Source of the DNA: Campylobacterales bacterium | Lineage (GTDB): Bacteria > Campylobacterota > Campylobacteria > Campylobacterales > QNZT01 | NCBI GenBank assembly: GCA_027023305.1 | Contig: JALVVR010000047.1 | Coordinates: forward strand, 1-64,000 | DNA length: 64,000 nucleotides | Direction of reading: 5' to 3' | In this document: piece after piece, positions 9,584 through 18,479 of the stretch | Layout of the letters: every line of letters begins with the position of its first letter | Numbering within the stretch: the stretch's first letter is position 1 | Notes under the pieces: generated by a model | Told to the model about the DNA's origin: nothing | Databases searched by the model: none | Seen by the model: the letters and a program-made list of their open reading frames with translations, nothing else | Made by a program: the position numbers and the translations under genes

Positions 9584-10198
9584 GTGGATTTTTTTACAAA
9601 TTTTAATGGACAAATGTATATCTTGGCATATTTGGTTGCTAGTATCCCTTTTGGACTTATCTTTGCTAAAGTATTTGGAAATGTAGATGTTAGAAAAGAG
9701 GGAAGTGGAAATATAGGTGCTACAAATGTTTTAAGAGTACTAAAGAAAAAAAATCCAGCTTTAGCGAAAAAGATAGGTATATTGACACTCAGCTTTGATG
9801 TTTTAAAAGGTCTTATACCACTTTTAATAGCAAAATATTTGGGAGCTGACGATGCAACTTTGTGGGGCATGGCAGTTTTAGCAGTTTTAGGGCATTGTTT
9901 TAGTATCTTTTTGATGTTTGAGGGTGGAAAAGGTGTTGCTACTGGACTTGGTGTAATGGCTGTTTTGATACCAAAAGCTGCTCTAGTTGGTCTTTTAGTT
10001 TGGCTTTTAAGTGCTAAAACTATCAAGATTTCATCACTATCTTCACTACTTGGGATAGGGGCGTTGCTTTTAGCTTCCTTTGTTCTTTATCCATCGATTA
10101 GTCATGCACCAATTGTTATTATAGTTATTTTGATAGTTTATAAACATGGTTCAAACATAGCAAATCTTTTGAGTGGCAAGGAAAAGAGAGTTGTATGA
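9584..10198 (+). CDS. plsY: Glycerol-3-phosphate acyltransferase PlsY
   Basis: Integral membrane enzyme that transfers the acyl group from acyl-phosphate to glycerol-3-phosphate, the first committed step of phospholipid synthesis. It is 204 aa with about five membrane helices. Conserved loops are visible: GSGNIGATNVLR (about 39-50), HCFSIFLMFEGGKGVATGLG (about 105-124) and a third region near the C-terminus. The GTG start at 9584 is preceded by AAAAGGAGAATAA, a strong ribosome-binding site. The C-terminal codons contain the ribosome-binding site and start of folB. Confidence 0.94.
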   Translation: MDFFTNFNGQMYILAYLVASIPFGLIFAKVFGNVDVRKEGSGNIGATNVLRVLKKKNPALAKKIGILTLSFDVLKGLIPLLIAKYLGADDATLWGMAVLAVLGHCFSIFLMFEGGKGVATGLGVMAVLIPKAALVGLLVWLLSAKTIKISSLSSLLGIGALLLASFVLYPSISHAPIVIIVILIVYKHGSNIANLLSGKEKRVV

Positions 10199-10526
10199 GA
10201 TAGAAATCTCAAACTTAGAGTTTAAAACTATTATCGGCATACTTGATTTTGAGAGAAAAATGCCTCAAAGAGTTAGGCTTGATTGTAAAATAAAGTATAA
10301 AAAAAGTGATGATTTTATAGATTATGCTAAAGTAGTAGAGTTTATGAAATTAGTCATGATAAAAAACAGATATAAACTAATAGAAGATGCATTGGATGAG
10401 ATAATTTCCAAATTATCTCAAAAATATCCCAAAATCAGAAAAATAAAACTTAAAATAACCAAGCCAGATATACTTCAAGATTGTGAAGTTAGTGTAAAAA
10501 AAGTTACTTTATTTAACCAAATCTAA
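10191..10526 (+). CDS. folB: Dihydroneopterin aldolase (FolB-like)
   Basis: Folate-pathway enzyme that converts dihydroneopterin to hydroxymethyl-dihydropterin, or the epimerase/aldolase relative FolX. The sequence ISNLEFKTIIGILDFERKMPQRVRLD matches the FolB N-terminal region, and LIEDALDEIISKL carries the conserved active-site helix glutamate. I prefer TTG at 10191 (LYEIEIS...), which has AAGGA seven bases upstream and overlaps plsY by 8 bp. A GTG at 10173 is also in frame and would add six residues. Length 111-117 aa fits the family. Confidence 0.82.
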   Translation: MYEIEISNLEFKTIIGILDFERKMPQRVRLDCKIKYKKSDDFIDYAKVVEFMKLVMIKNRYKLIEDALDEIISKLSQKYPKIRKIKLKITKPDILQDCEVSVKKVTLFNQI

Positions 10527-10577
10527 GAAATTTTTAAATTTAGTTTAAAAAAACTTTAATTTTTGATTTTTTTTTGA

Positions 10578-10583
10578 TATACT
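10578..10583 (+). promoter_or_regulatory. Probable sigma70 -10 box for the 10616 two-component operon
   Basis: TATACT preceded by a run of T residues, 32 bp before the ATG. This fits the Campylobacterota housekeeping promoter pattern (T-rich upstream, well conserved -10, weak -35). AAAAGGATT at about 10602-10610 is the ribosome-binding site. Confidence 0.45.
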
Positions 10584-10615
10584 TCCCTAAAATTATTTTT
10601 CAAAAGGATTAGTAG

Positions 10616-11287
10616 ATGAGAGTACTCATAGTTGAGGATGAAATAACACTGAACAGAACACTAGTTGAAGGGCTTCAAGAGTTTGGTTATCAAGCTGATA
10701 GTTGTGAGAATTTTAAAGATGCAGAGTATTATATTGGTATTAGAAACTATGATTTGATTCTTACTGATTGGATGCTTCCTGATGGTGATGGGATTGATTT
10801 AGTAAGTACAGTTAAGCATAAATCTCCTAGAACTGCTTGTGTTATACTTTCTGCAAAAGATGACAAAGAGAGTGAGATAAAGGCACTTAAAGCTGGAAGT
10901 GATGACTACATCAAAAAACCATTTGACTTTGATATTTTGATAGCTAGGATAGAAGCAAGACTAAGATTTGGTGGGACAAATATTATAAAGATTGATGAGC
11001 TTATCATAGATCCTGATGAAGAGAAGATTAGTTATAATAACATAGAGATAGAGTTAAAAGGAAAACCTTTTGAAGTACTTACTCACTTAGCAATTCATAG
11101 TGATCAGATAGTATCAAAAGAGCAACTTTTAGATGCTATCTGGGATGAACCAGAGCTTGTAACTCCAAATGTTATCGAGGTTGCGATAAATCAGATAAGA
11201 CAAAAGATGGATAAACCTTTAAATATATCTACTATTGAAACTGTAAGAAGAAGAGGGTATAGATTTTGTTATCCGAAAAAAGCATAA
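10616..11287 (+). CDS. OmpR/PhoB-family response regulator
   Basis: Two-domain transcriptional regulator of 223 aa. The receiver domain (1-115) has acidic pocket E7-D8, phospho-acceptor D51 in LILTDWMLP, and the conserved Lys in DDYIKKPFDF. The C-terminal winged helix (about 128-220) contains KGKPFEVLTHLA and VRRRGYRF. It overlaps the sensor kinase gene by 22 bp and so is translationally coupled to it. The target genes and stimulus cannot be read from the sequence. Confidence 0.9.
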   Translation: MRVLIVEDEITLNRTLVEGLQEFGYQADSCENFKDAEYYIGIRNYDLILTDWMLPDGDGIDLVSTVKHKSPRTACVILSAKDDKESEIKALKAGSDDYIKKPFDFDILIARIEARLRFGGTNIIKIDELIIDPDEEKISYNNIEIELKGKPFEVLTHLAIHSDQIVSKEQLLDAIWDEPELVTPNVIEVAINQIRQKMDKPLNISTIETVRRRGYRFCYPKKA

Positions 11288-12621
11288 AAAAGAAGTTTAT
11301 ATTTCAGCTTATAGTAGCATCGGTAGTTCTGATAGCTATATTTTCCATAGTTTTATATAGTTATATCAAAATCTCTATACTTGATGATATAACAACTTCT
11401 TTGAGAAGTGAGGCTACAACTATCTTAAAAGAGGATAAGATAAAGTCGCCTTTTTCAAAAAAGCCAACAAGTCTTAGTATTTCAAATGCTATTTCTCATG
11501 TGGCTGATAAAGTAGAAGTGGTTATAAGAGTTGATAAAGATCAAAAAGAGAGCTTTGAAGAGTATGAAAAGGGTGGCAGAAAGTTTTTAAGTATATTTAC
11601 TCCTTATGATAAAGCTAGGAGTAGTTTTTTAGTTGTTACAAAAGATATAACAGGGACTTACTCACTTTTTTCAAGGATACTAAATAGTATTATTTTAGTA
11701 AACTTAATAGGTGGTATAATCATACTAGCTTATGCATTTTTCTTGTCAGAGACACTTTTATATCCAGTTAAAAATATAAACAGAAAACTAGCTCGTATGA
11801 ATGAAAACTTTTTGGAACATATCGATACAGATGAGTTGCCAACAGAGTTTGTATCACTTGGAGAGAGTATAAATAAACTAATAGATAGAATCCAAAACTT
11901 TGTAAAATACCAAAAAGAACTCTTCATAGGTGCAGCTCATGAACTTAAAACCCCGTTAGCTGTCATGAAGACTAAAAATGAAGTTGCTTTGATAAAAGAG
12001 AGAGATAGCCAGAAGTATATAGAAACTTTAAAAACTAACAATAAAGCGATAGATGGTATGAATAGCATGATAAGCTCAATCTTAGAGATAGGAAGACAAG
12101 AGGGAGCACAGTTTGAAGCTCCAGTTGAAGTAAATGTTATAGAGTTTTTAGAGGAAAAAAACAAAGATTATAATCTTTTAGCTGGAAATAAAAAGATAAG
12201 TATTAAGATGGATTTAGAGCCTGAGAGGTATTGTATATTGACTCAACCAACTCTTTTAACTCATATTTTACAAAACTTTATACAAAATGCTATAAAATTT
12301 TCACCAGAGGGAAGCGAGATACTTATCAAAAGTCGTCTAAATGGAGATGATTTTAAACTTGAAATTTATGATGAGGGAGAGGGGCTTGATGAAAGCAAAG
12401 ACCACTTTGCACCTTTTAAAAGATTTAGTGATAAAAGTGGAGCAGGGCTTGGATTGTTTTTAGCTAGAGGAGCAGCTGATGCAGTTGGAGCTAAACTAAA
12501 TCTAAGAAATAGAGAAGATGGAAAGAGTGGAGCAGTTGCTATGATAGAGTTAAATGCTAAAAACTTTTGTCCAACTGATGAGCTTCCAACTAAAAAATCA
12601 ATCTTTGGAAAAGCTTCTTAG
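11266..12621 (+). CDS. Sensor histidine kinase
   Basis: Membrane-bound kinase of 451 aa, partner of the preceding regulator. TM1 lies at about 11-33, a periplasmic sensor segment of roughly 100 residues (34-138) follows, TM2 is at about 140-162, then a HAMP-like linker. The H-box is AAHELKTPLAV with H225, and the catalytic domain shows N-box FIQNAIKFSPEG, G1 DEGEGLDES and G2 GAGLGLFLARGAA. The start is TTG at 11266, inside the regulator's 3' end. The stop shares a base with the GTG start of the ferredoxin gene. Confidence 0.9.
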   Translation: MLSEKSIKKKFIFQLIVASVVLIAIFSIVLYSYIKISILDDITTSLRSEATTILKEDKIKSPFSKKPTSLSISNAISHVADKVEVVIRVDKDQKESFEEYEKGGRKFLSIFTPYDKARSSFLVVTKDITGTYSLFSRILNSIILVNLIGGIIILAYAFFLSETLLYPVKNINRKLARMNENFLEHIDTDELPTEFVSLGESINKLIDRIQNFVKYQKELFIGAAHELKTPLAVMKTKNEVALIKERDSQKYIETLKTNNKAIDGMNSMISSILEIGRQEGAQFEAPVEVNVIEFLEEKNKDYNLLAGNKKISIKMDLEPERYCILTQPTLLTHILQNFIQNAIKFSPEGSEILIKSRLNGDDFKLEIYDEGEGLDESKDHFAPFKRFSDKSGAGLGLFLARGAADAVGAKLNLRNREDGKSGAVAMIELNAKNFCPTDELPTKKSIFGKAS

Positions 12622-12869
12622 TGGCTCTAAAAATAAATGAGGAGTGCATCTGCTGTGATGCATGTGTATCTTCTTGCCCAACAGAAGCTATAAGCTGTGA
12701 TGACCCAATCTATCTCATAGAGTTTTCAAAGTGTACTGAGTGTGTGGGGTACTTTAAATCGCCTCAATGTGTTGAAGTTTGTCCAGTTGATGCGATAAAA
12801 AAAGATGAAGAAATTAAAGAAGACAAAAGTGAACTTACAAAAAAATTTAAACTTCAAAGAGGTTACTAA
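12621..12869 (+). CDS. YfhL-type 2[4Fe-4S] ferredoxin
   Basis: An 82 aa ferredoxin with two cluster motifs. The first is CICCDACVSSCPTEAI (about 8-23). The second is CTECVGYFKSPQCVEVCPVDAI, with the eight-residue spacing between the second and third Cys that marks the YfhL/AlvinFd group. It supplies electrons in the cytoplasm; the partner is unknown, although in Campylobacterota such ferredoxins often sit beside Ppx/GppA genes. The start is GTG, overlapping the kinase stop by one base. The C-terminus is Lys/Glu-rich. Confidence 0.88.
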   Translation: MALKINEECICCDACVSSCPTEAISCDDPIYLIEFSKCTECVGYFKSPQCVEVCPVDAIKKDEEIKEDKSELTKKFKLQRGY

Positions 12870-14300
12870 ATGGCAAAAATAACAGCCGTTATAGATATTG
12901 GGTCAAATTCAATAACTCTAAAGATTTATAAAAAAACTTCAAGACTCGCTTATCATGAACTTCACCGTCTAAAATATAAGATAAAGATAGGTGAGGGAAG
13001 TTATGAAAATGAAGGTCTCTTACAAGATATTCCAATGCAAAGAGCTTATGAAGCTTTGAGAGATTTTTCATGCATAATAAAAGCATATAAGGCAAGAAAA
13101 ACTCTATGTGTAGCAACTTCTGCTCTAAGAGATGCTCCAAATAAAAAAGACTTTATCAAAAGAGTAGATAGTGAACTTGGTATAAAGATAAAAGTTATAG
13201 ATGGAGATAGAGAGAGTGAATTTGGGGCGATAAGTGCAATAAATCTTTTATGGAAGATGGATAGTTTTACTACCATAGATATAGGTGGAGGTTCAAGTGA
13301 GTTTGCTAAGGTAGTGCATGGCAAAGTTATAAAAACTACATCTTTACAACTAGGACATGTTAGGCTTAGTGAAAAGTTTAAAACTAAAAGTGAAAAGTTA
13401 GAGTATATTGAAGCCCAATTAGAGAAGCTTGATGATGATTTTTTTGAAACAAGAGTAGTTGCGATAGGTGGAAGTGCTAGAGAGCTTTCAAAGTTTGTGC
13501 AAAAGAAGTTAGATTATCCTTTGAAGTGTCTTCATGGATATAGATATGAGTTTCAAAAATCATATAAGTATTTAGAAGAGCTTTTGGAGTATGATGATAA
13601 AAAACTTGGAAAGTATATTTCCAAAAGTAGATGTGATACTATAAAAGATGGAGATTTAATCTTTTTAAAATCTTTAGAAAAGCTAGGTTGCAAAGAGGTT
13701 ATAGTAAATCAAAAGGGAGTTAGAGAGGGAGTTTATTTAAAAGATTTGCTTAGAAGTTTTAACTATACCTTTCCTGTTAACTTTGATTTAAACTTAAAAG
13801 TGATAGAGGATAGGTTTATTGAAACTCCAAAGGTAAACAATTACTTAAAAAGAGTAGCTACATCTTTATCTACTACTTTGTTAGATGATAGTGAATATGA
13901 GGAGATAGTTGGTTTTTGTGCAAAAGTTTTAAATATACTTGATTTTAACTTCTATTCTTGGATAGAGTATTTGGATTTTAGTGTTATTCATGAAAAAAAG
14001 GTTTTGATAGCTTATCTTATGGAGTCATTTGACAAAGGTTGGTTGGATGAAGAACTTTATGAGAAGTTTATTATCCTACTTCCTAGTTTTGATATTTTAA
14101 AAAAGTTGTTTTTTGTTTTGGAGTTAACAGATATTATAGGTAAAAATATGGCTATACAAAAGTTTGATATAGTAAAAAAAGATAGTGTTATTGAGATAGT
14201 ATTGGAAAATATTTCATCAATGAGTATAAATGAGATAGTGAGATTGGATAATCCAACAATTTATAAGATAAAGGTAAAAAGTGGAAGAAAAAGCATATAA
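12870..14300 (+). CDS. Ppx/GppA family phosphatase
   Basis: A 476 aa member of the exopolyphosphatase/guanosine pentaphosphatase family (ASKHA fold). Phosphate-binding motifs are AVIDIGSNSITLKIY (about 5-19) and TIDIGGGSSEFAKV (about 136-149). The sequence ESEFGAISA holds the catalytic glutamate region, and VATSALRDAPNK is the conserved connector. The long C-terminal helical part (about 300-476) is like the Helicobacter/Campylobacter proteins, which act on pppGpp or polyphosphate. The gene begins immediately after the ferredoxin stop and overlaps the next gene by 20 bp. Confidence 0.88.
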   Translation: MAKITAVIDIGSNSITLKIYKKTSRLAYHELHRLKYKIKIGEGSYENEGLLQDIPMQRAYEALRDFSCIIKAYKARKTLCVATSALRDAPNKKDFIKRVDSELGIKIKVIDGDRESEFGAISAINLLWKMDSFTTIDIGGGSSEFAKVVHGKVIKTTSLQLGHVRLSEKFKTKSEKLEYIEAQLEKLDDDFFETRVVAIGGSARELSKFVQKKLDYPLKCLHGYRYEFQKSYKYLEELLEYDDKKLGKYISKSRCDTIKDGDLIFLKSLEKLGCKEVIVNQKGVREGVYLKDLLRSFNYTFPVNFDLNLKVIEDRFIETPKVNNYLKRVATSLSTTLLDDSEYEEIVGFCAKVLNILDFNFYSWIEYLDFSVIHEKKVLIAYLMESFDKGWLDEELYEKFIILLPSFDILKKLFFVLELTDIIGKNMAIQKFDIVKKDSVIEIVLENISSMSINEIVRLDNPTIYKIKVKSGRKSI

Positions 14301-15006
14301 ACTCTTAGCAGTGCAAGAGGGTATAACAAACAGAAGTGCAAAAGATTTGATAGATAAGGGACTTGTTTACTCTCAAGGGAAAAAAGTAGTTATGGCGAGA
14401 GCGATGATGGATGCTAGGAGTAGATTTAGAGTAGAAAAAATCGAGAGTATAAAAAAGATTTTTGAAGATAAAAATCTTATTGCAGTAAATAAACCAGCTT
14501 TTTTAACAAGTGAACAAATCTCTAAAAAGTTAAAAACACCACTTCTGCATAGACTTGATCGTGAAACAAGTGGAGTTTTGCTTTTGGTAAAAAATGAAGA
14601 GTTTCAAAAAAAAGCTATCGAAGAGTTTAGAAAAATGGAAGTTTTAAAAGAGTATGTAGCCTTAGTTAGTGGAAGAGTTGCTGAGAGTTTTGAAGTAAAC
14701 AAACCTATCATGGTTATAAAGAAAAATGGAACTGTATTTTCTAGGATAAGTGAAAAAGGAAAAGAGGCTATAAGTCTTGTAGAGCCTTTAGAAGTAGAAG
14801 GAAAGTTTTCAAAAGTAAAAGTAGTGATAAAAACTGGAAGAACTCATCAAGTAAGAGTACATCTTAGTGAGAGTGGACACTCGATAGTAGGGGATAGAAA
14901 ATATGGTGGTAAAAATGCAAAGAGAGTTATGCTTCACTCGCAAAAAATAGCATTTTTAGGATATGAGTTTGAAGCTCCTCTCCCAAAAGACTTTAGGTTA
15001 CAATAA
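14281..15006 (+). CDS. RluA-family RNA pseudouridine synthase
   Basis: A 241 aa enzyme expected to convert uridine to pseudouridine in rRNA or tRNA. The first 55 residues resemble an S4 RNA-binding domain (ITNRSAKDLIDKGLVYSQGK). The catalytic motif HRLDRETSGVLLL (about 88-100) contains the aspartate of the RluA group. RTHQVRVHLSESGHSIVGD (about 187-205) is the second family motif. The start is GTG inside the 3' end of the Ppx gene and the stop overlaps the recR start by one base (TAATG). The substrate position cannot be deduced. Confidence 0.88.
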   Translation: MEEKAYKLLAVQEGITNRSAKDLIDKGLVYSQGKKVVMARAMMDARSRFRVEKIESIKKIFEDKNLIAVNKPAFLTSEQISKKLKTPLLHRLDRETSGVLLLVKNEEFQKKAIEEFRKMEVLKEYVALVSGRVAESFEVNKPIMVIKKNGTVFSRISEKGKEAISLVEPLEVEGKFSKVKVVIKTGRTHQVRVHLSESGHSIVGDRKYGGKNAKRVMLHSQKIAFLGYEFEAPLPKDFRLQ

Positions 15007-15578
15007 TGAACAAAGGCTTAGAAAAGTTTAACAATCTTATCGATGCCCTCACAAATCTTCCATCGGTTGGAAAAAAATCAGCTACAAGATTTGCTTATCA
15101 CTTAGTTTTAAGTGATCCTTTTTCAGCATTGAAACTCTCTCATGCCATAGAAGTTGCAGTAAGTTCAATCAAAAAATGCTCTATTTGTAGAGGTATAAGT
15201 GAAGATGAAATATGTGAGATTTGTCTTGATGAGTATAGAGAGGATAGAAAGCTTTGTATAGTAGAAAGTGCAAAGGATATACTTGTTTTAGAAGAGGGTG
15301 GTGTATATGATGGAAAGTATTTTGTTTTAGAAGCTTTGGAACATCATATAATAGATGATTTAAAAGAATTGGTTGTGCAAAAAGATATAGAAGAGATAAT
15401 CTTTGCTATGACCCCATCACTGGCAAATGATAGTGTGATTTTGTTTGTAGAGGATAAGTTAAATGAGTTTAATATAACTTTTTCAAAGATAGCTCAAGGA
15501 GTCCCAACCGGAGTTGGGCTTGAAAATGTAGATATGCTTTCGCTTTCTAAAGCTCTTCATGATAGGGTGAGGGTGTAA
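15006..15578 (+). CDS. recR: Recombination mediator RecR
   Basis: A 190 aa DNA-repair protein that loads RecA with RecO/RecF. It shows the helix-hairpin-helix LPSVGKKSATRFAYHL (about 18-33), a zinc finger C58-x2-C61...C70-x2-C73, and the Toprim domain CIVESAKDILVLEEGG (about 84-99) with TPSLANDSVILFVED. VPTGVGLENVD is the conserved C-terminal motif. It overlaps the pseudouridine synthase stop by one base and is convergent with the large minus-strand gene, with only three bases between the stops. Confidence 0.96.
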   Translation: MNKGLEKFNNLIDALTNLPSVGKKSATRFAYHLVLSDPFSALKLSHAIEVAVSSIKKCSICRGISEDEICEICLDEYREDRKLCIVESAKDILVLEEGGVYDGKYFVLEALEHHIIDDLKELVVQKDIEEIIFAMTPSLANDSVILFVEDKLNEFNITFSKIAQGVPTGVGLENVDMLSLSKALHDRVRV

Positions 15579-15581
15579 CCC

Positions 15582-18416
15582 CTACCACTCTAAAGAGTTG
15601 TTTTGAATTTTTGATATATCTGTATCTACTGTTTTTCCTTTTTCTCCCTCTCCACCCCAAGTATTTGAAGCAGAGGTAAGCTTTATATCAAAGTAGTGTT
15701 CAGGCAAAGCTGTACCAAATCTGTTGTATCTTAGATATGGTTGGTTTGGTATGTAGTATACTCTACTACTATATGGTGGATTTTGTGTTGTATTTATTCT
15801 CATAGTAGTATTATCAATATAAGTTATATTTAGATTATTAGGATTAAAAAAATTAAAATTAAACATAGCAAAAGAGAAGCTAGAAGGTAAAACAAAGCTA
15901 CAAGTTCCACTTCCACTGCTAAATCCATTGTATGCGGTATTTGGTAGTATATACCAGTAAACACTATCTATACTTGCTTTTCCTTTTGCTAGAGGATATT
16001 TGTTTTTATCACAGTTTTTGCAATATATCTCATAGTATATTTTTGCATCTATACTATTTCCGGTTGATTCTTGGGGAGATGGTGCATGAGATCTTCCATA
16101 GTAAAAGTGAGCATCTATATTTGATGTGATATTTTTTGTTGCGTTTGTTACTCCATCGTTAATATTTATTTTACTAACAGAAAATGTATTTGGATTTTTT
16201 GCTACTTGATTGTTTCTTGAAAGGTTTACTTTTATTTTATACTTTGCTTGATCTGAGTTGTATTTTGATTTAGGAATTTTAACTTTAAACTTTGCTGAAT
16301 CTTTTGATAAGATAGTTTTGTCTGCGACTAAAGTTTGATTATCTGTGCTATTTGAGTTGTTATAATATATCGTTACATTTGCATTATTTGCATAGCAAGA
16401 GTTTGAGTAATTTGATAAGACTACACCACTAGCAGTTGTTGCTGACACTTTTATACTTAAAGTAGTTCCCATTGAGGAAGGATCGTTTGCATATAGTGTT
16501 AACTTACTTGTAGGATTGTCATCAGTTAAAGTTGGTGTTATAGAAAAGGTTTTTGGTACAAAGGTAATAGTTTTTGTATCACTTTGGATAAGTCTTTGAG
16601 AGCTTGATGTGTCATCACTATCAACTATGGCAAACTCACTTCCTAATTTTTCAGATACTGTTATATCAACCTTTCCTACATTGTTATATTTTGTATTATT
16701 ATCACTAAATAGACCATTTGAAAAGTTGTTTTGTGTAAAAGTTAGTGTTCCTGTTTTACAGCCTGACTTTTTCTCATGAGGAGTTATTTTAAATGAAACA
16801 TCTCTTTGTTCATTATAGTTTTGTGTAGCAGTATTTAGATAACTTAGTGCTTTTGCTTCTAACTTAAAGCTATCTCCAGCTATGGTTTGAGTTGGAATAG
16901 TTAGTTTAAATTTATTTGGTCTTATAGCAAAGTTATCTGATGAAGTTTGAGTATAAGTTTTCATAGTTTTTATATTTAACCATTTTAACTCTATCTTTGC
17001 ATCTTTTATACTTTTTGGACTTATTAGTGTTGCTGCTGCATGTTTTACTCCATATATATCACTATCAAGTGGTTGCCACCGAGTTAAACCTGCACCAGTA
17101 TTTGTATCAATTATTCTTACCTGAGCATTTTTAGCAGTATAATTATTTATCAAATTGTTGTTATTATCTACTGAAAAAATATTTATAGTAAAAGTTTTAT
17201 TTACTACCTTTGTTTTTATATTTTGATTAGAATTATGACTACTATCTGTGATTACAAAAGATGAATCATCATTTAAAATAGTAACTTTTACTCTACTATT
17301 GGTAAGAGCTACTTTATTATCATCTGTATTTAAAAAAAGATAAAAGTATTCATCATTTTCAACTACTTTATCACCTTTTATAATCTCTGGGATGATAACT
17401 TTATATCTATATGTATCATTTACTTTACTTATAAGTTCTATCGTAGAAGTACCACTGTTTTTGTTATAATCTTCATTTGATTTTGCTGTACCACTTTCAA
17501 AGTTATAACTAAACTTTAAATTACTTGGAAGCTCTTTTTTTGTAGTAAGCTGTAAAACTATATCTCTTGTACCACTATTTCCCTCTTGTATACTTATATC
17601 TTTAGGTATATCTATATATATTATATCTGGATTACAAAATCTATCAACAGCATCTTTGTTAAAGCTTATATGAGATATTCCAGCTACAGTTAGTTGTTTA
17701 AATGCTGTTGAACCACTTATATCAAATCCTCCACCTAAATTTAACAAATATTTTGCATATACTATACCCTTTAAAGAGCCTAAACCTGCAATAGATATAT
17801 TTCCTTTTGAAAGTAAATTAAAATTATTTGTATTATTTCCAACCATTCCACCAGTTACTATATTGTCTTTTGCTTTGATTGTTAAAGAGCTACCTTCAGC
17901 TATGTTTAAATCACCAAGGCCACCCAATAGTATGTTTTTTGCTTCAATAACAACATTTCCATCGATATTTAGTCTTCCTATTCCTGTAAAAGAGAAACTG
18001 TGTTGTACTTTTATAGTGATGTTACCTTTAAGATTTAATGTCCCAGCACCACCTGAGGCAAAACTTATATATTCTTTAGAACTATTTATGGTTCTTTCAA
18101 AATTATATACACCATCTCTACCACTTCCTGTATCTACTGTAAAGTTATACTCTGGAGCAATAGTATTGCTTTTTCTACACCTTTTATAACCAAAAATTCC
18201 TCCACTACTTTTACATAGTACAGTAGGCCCACTCATGATAAGATGTTTAGTTCTTAAAGGTTTTTTTTTATTATTTATTATTGAAGCCCCTCCAAACAAA
18301 ATACTTCCCTCGTTAAAAGTAGAGTTCAAAACACTTTCTCCAAAAGTATCTTCACATGAATTTGCATATAAACTAGTAAATAATAGTGTTAATATAAACA
18401 TTGATTTTAAAAACAT
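15582..18416 (-). CDS. Large secreted Calx-beta / MshQ-like (DUF6701-like) protein
   Basis: A 944 aa exported protein with signal peptide MFLKSMFILTLLFTSLYANS and few charged clusters. Residues 100-250 hold a repeated polymer-forming/beta-helix-like stretch with Gly-Asn-Ile periodicity (GIGRLNIDGNVVIEAKNILLGGLGDLNIAEGS). Residues about 280-390 read as a Calx-beta domain (ISIQEGNSGTRDI...ENDEYFYLFL...VTILNDD). The remaining 550 residues are beta-sandwich-like with scattered Cys pairs (GCKTG; CKNCDKNK) and resemble the MshQ/DUF6701 proteins of some pilus operons. The DUF6701 match is my reading, not a search result. It has its own FliA-type promoter, so it may be a surface adhesin or an appendage-associated protein made with late flagellar genes. 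It is downstream of batD, separated by 63 bp. Confidence 0.65.
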   Translation of the reverse strand: MFLKSMFILTLLFTSLYANSCEDTFGESVLNSTFNEGSILFGGASIINNKKKPLRTKHLIMSGPTVLCKSSGGIFGYKRCRKSNTIAPEYNFTVDTGSGRDGVYNFERTINSSKEYISFASGGAGTLNLKGNITIKVQHSFSFTGIGRLNIDGNVVIEAKNILLGGLGDLNIAEGSSLTIKAKDNIVTGGMVGNNTNNFNLLSKGNISIAGLGSLKGIVYAKYLLNLGGGFDISGSTAFKQLTVAGISHISFNKDAVDRFCNPDIIYIDIPKDISIQEGNSGTRDIVLQLTTKKELPSNLKFSYNFESGTAKSNEDYNKNSGTSTIELISKVNDTYRYKVIIPEIIKGDKVVENDEYFYLFLNTDDNKVALTNSRVKVTILNDDSSFVITDSSHNSNQNIKTKVVNKTFTINIFSVDNNNNLINNYTAKNAQVRIIDTNTGAGLTRWQPLDSDIYGVKHAAATLISPKSIKDAKIELKWLNIKTMKTYTQTSSDNFAIRPNKFKLTIPTQTIAGDSFKLEAKALSYLNTATQNYNEQRDVSFKITPHEKKSGCKTGTLTFTQNNFSNGLFSDNNTKYNNVGKVDITVSEKLGSEFAIVDSDDTSSSQRLIQSDTKTITFVPKTFSITPTLTDDNPTSKLTLYANDPSSMGTTLSIKVSATTASGVVLSNYSNSCYANNANVTIYYNNSNSTDNQTLVADKTILSKDSAKFKVKIPKSKYNSDQAKYKIKVNLSRNNQVAKNPNTFSVSKININDGVTNATKNITSNIDAHFYYGRSHAPSPQESTGNSIDAKIYYEIYCKNCDKNKYPLAKGKASIDSVYWYILPNTAYNGFSSGSGTCSFVLPSSFSFAMFNFNFFNPNNLNITYIDNTTMRINTTQNPPYSSRVYYIPNQPYLRYNRFGTALPEHYFDIKLTSASNTWGGEGEKGKTVDTDISKIQNNSLEW

Positions 18417-18450
18417 AACTTTTTCCTTTATATAGAATTTTTATATCTCT

Positions 18451-18458
18451 ATATCGGC
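18451..18458 (-). promoter_or_regulatory. FliA (sigma28)-type -10 box for the 944 aa secreted protein
   Basis: On the minus strand this reads GCCGATAT, identical to the -10 box upstream of flaG and matching the sigma28 consensus GCCGATAA/CGATWT. It ends 34 bp before the ATG at 18416. The -35 region (TTTACTCT) is weak, as is common in Campylobacterota. AAAGGAAAAA precedes the start as ribosome-binding site. Confidence 0.6.
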
Positions 18459-18479
18459 ATATTTTTTAAAGAGTAAAGT

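Noticed and set aside
9559-10026. 155-codon minus-strand frame opposite plsY
   Set aside because: Antisense shadow of a clearly real gene; composition is Ala/Pro/Lys-rich in the way expected from reversed membrane-protein codons.
10225-10245. GCCGATA word on the minus strand inside folB as a FliA promoter
   Set aside because: It lies within coding sequence, faces plsY antisense, and has no gene downstream in that direction.
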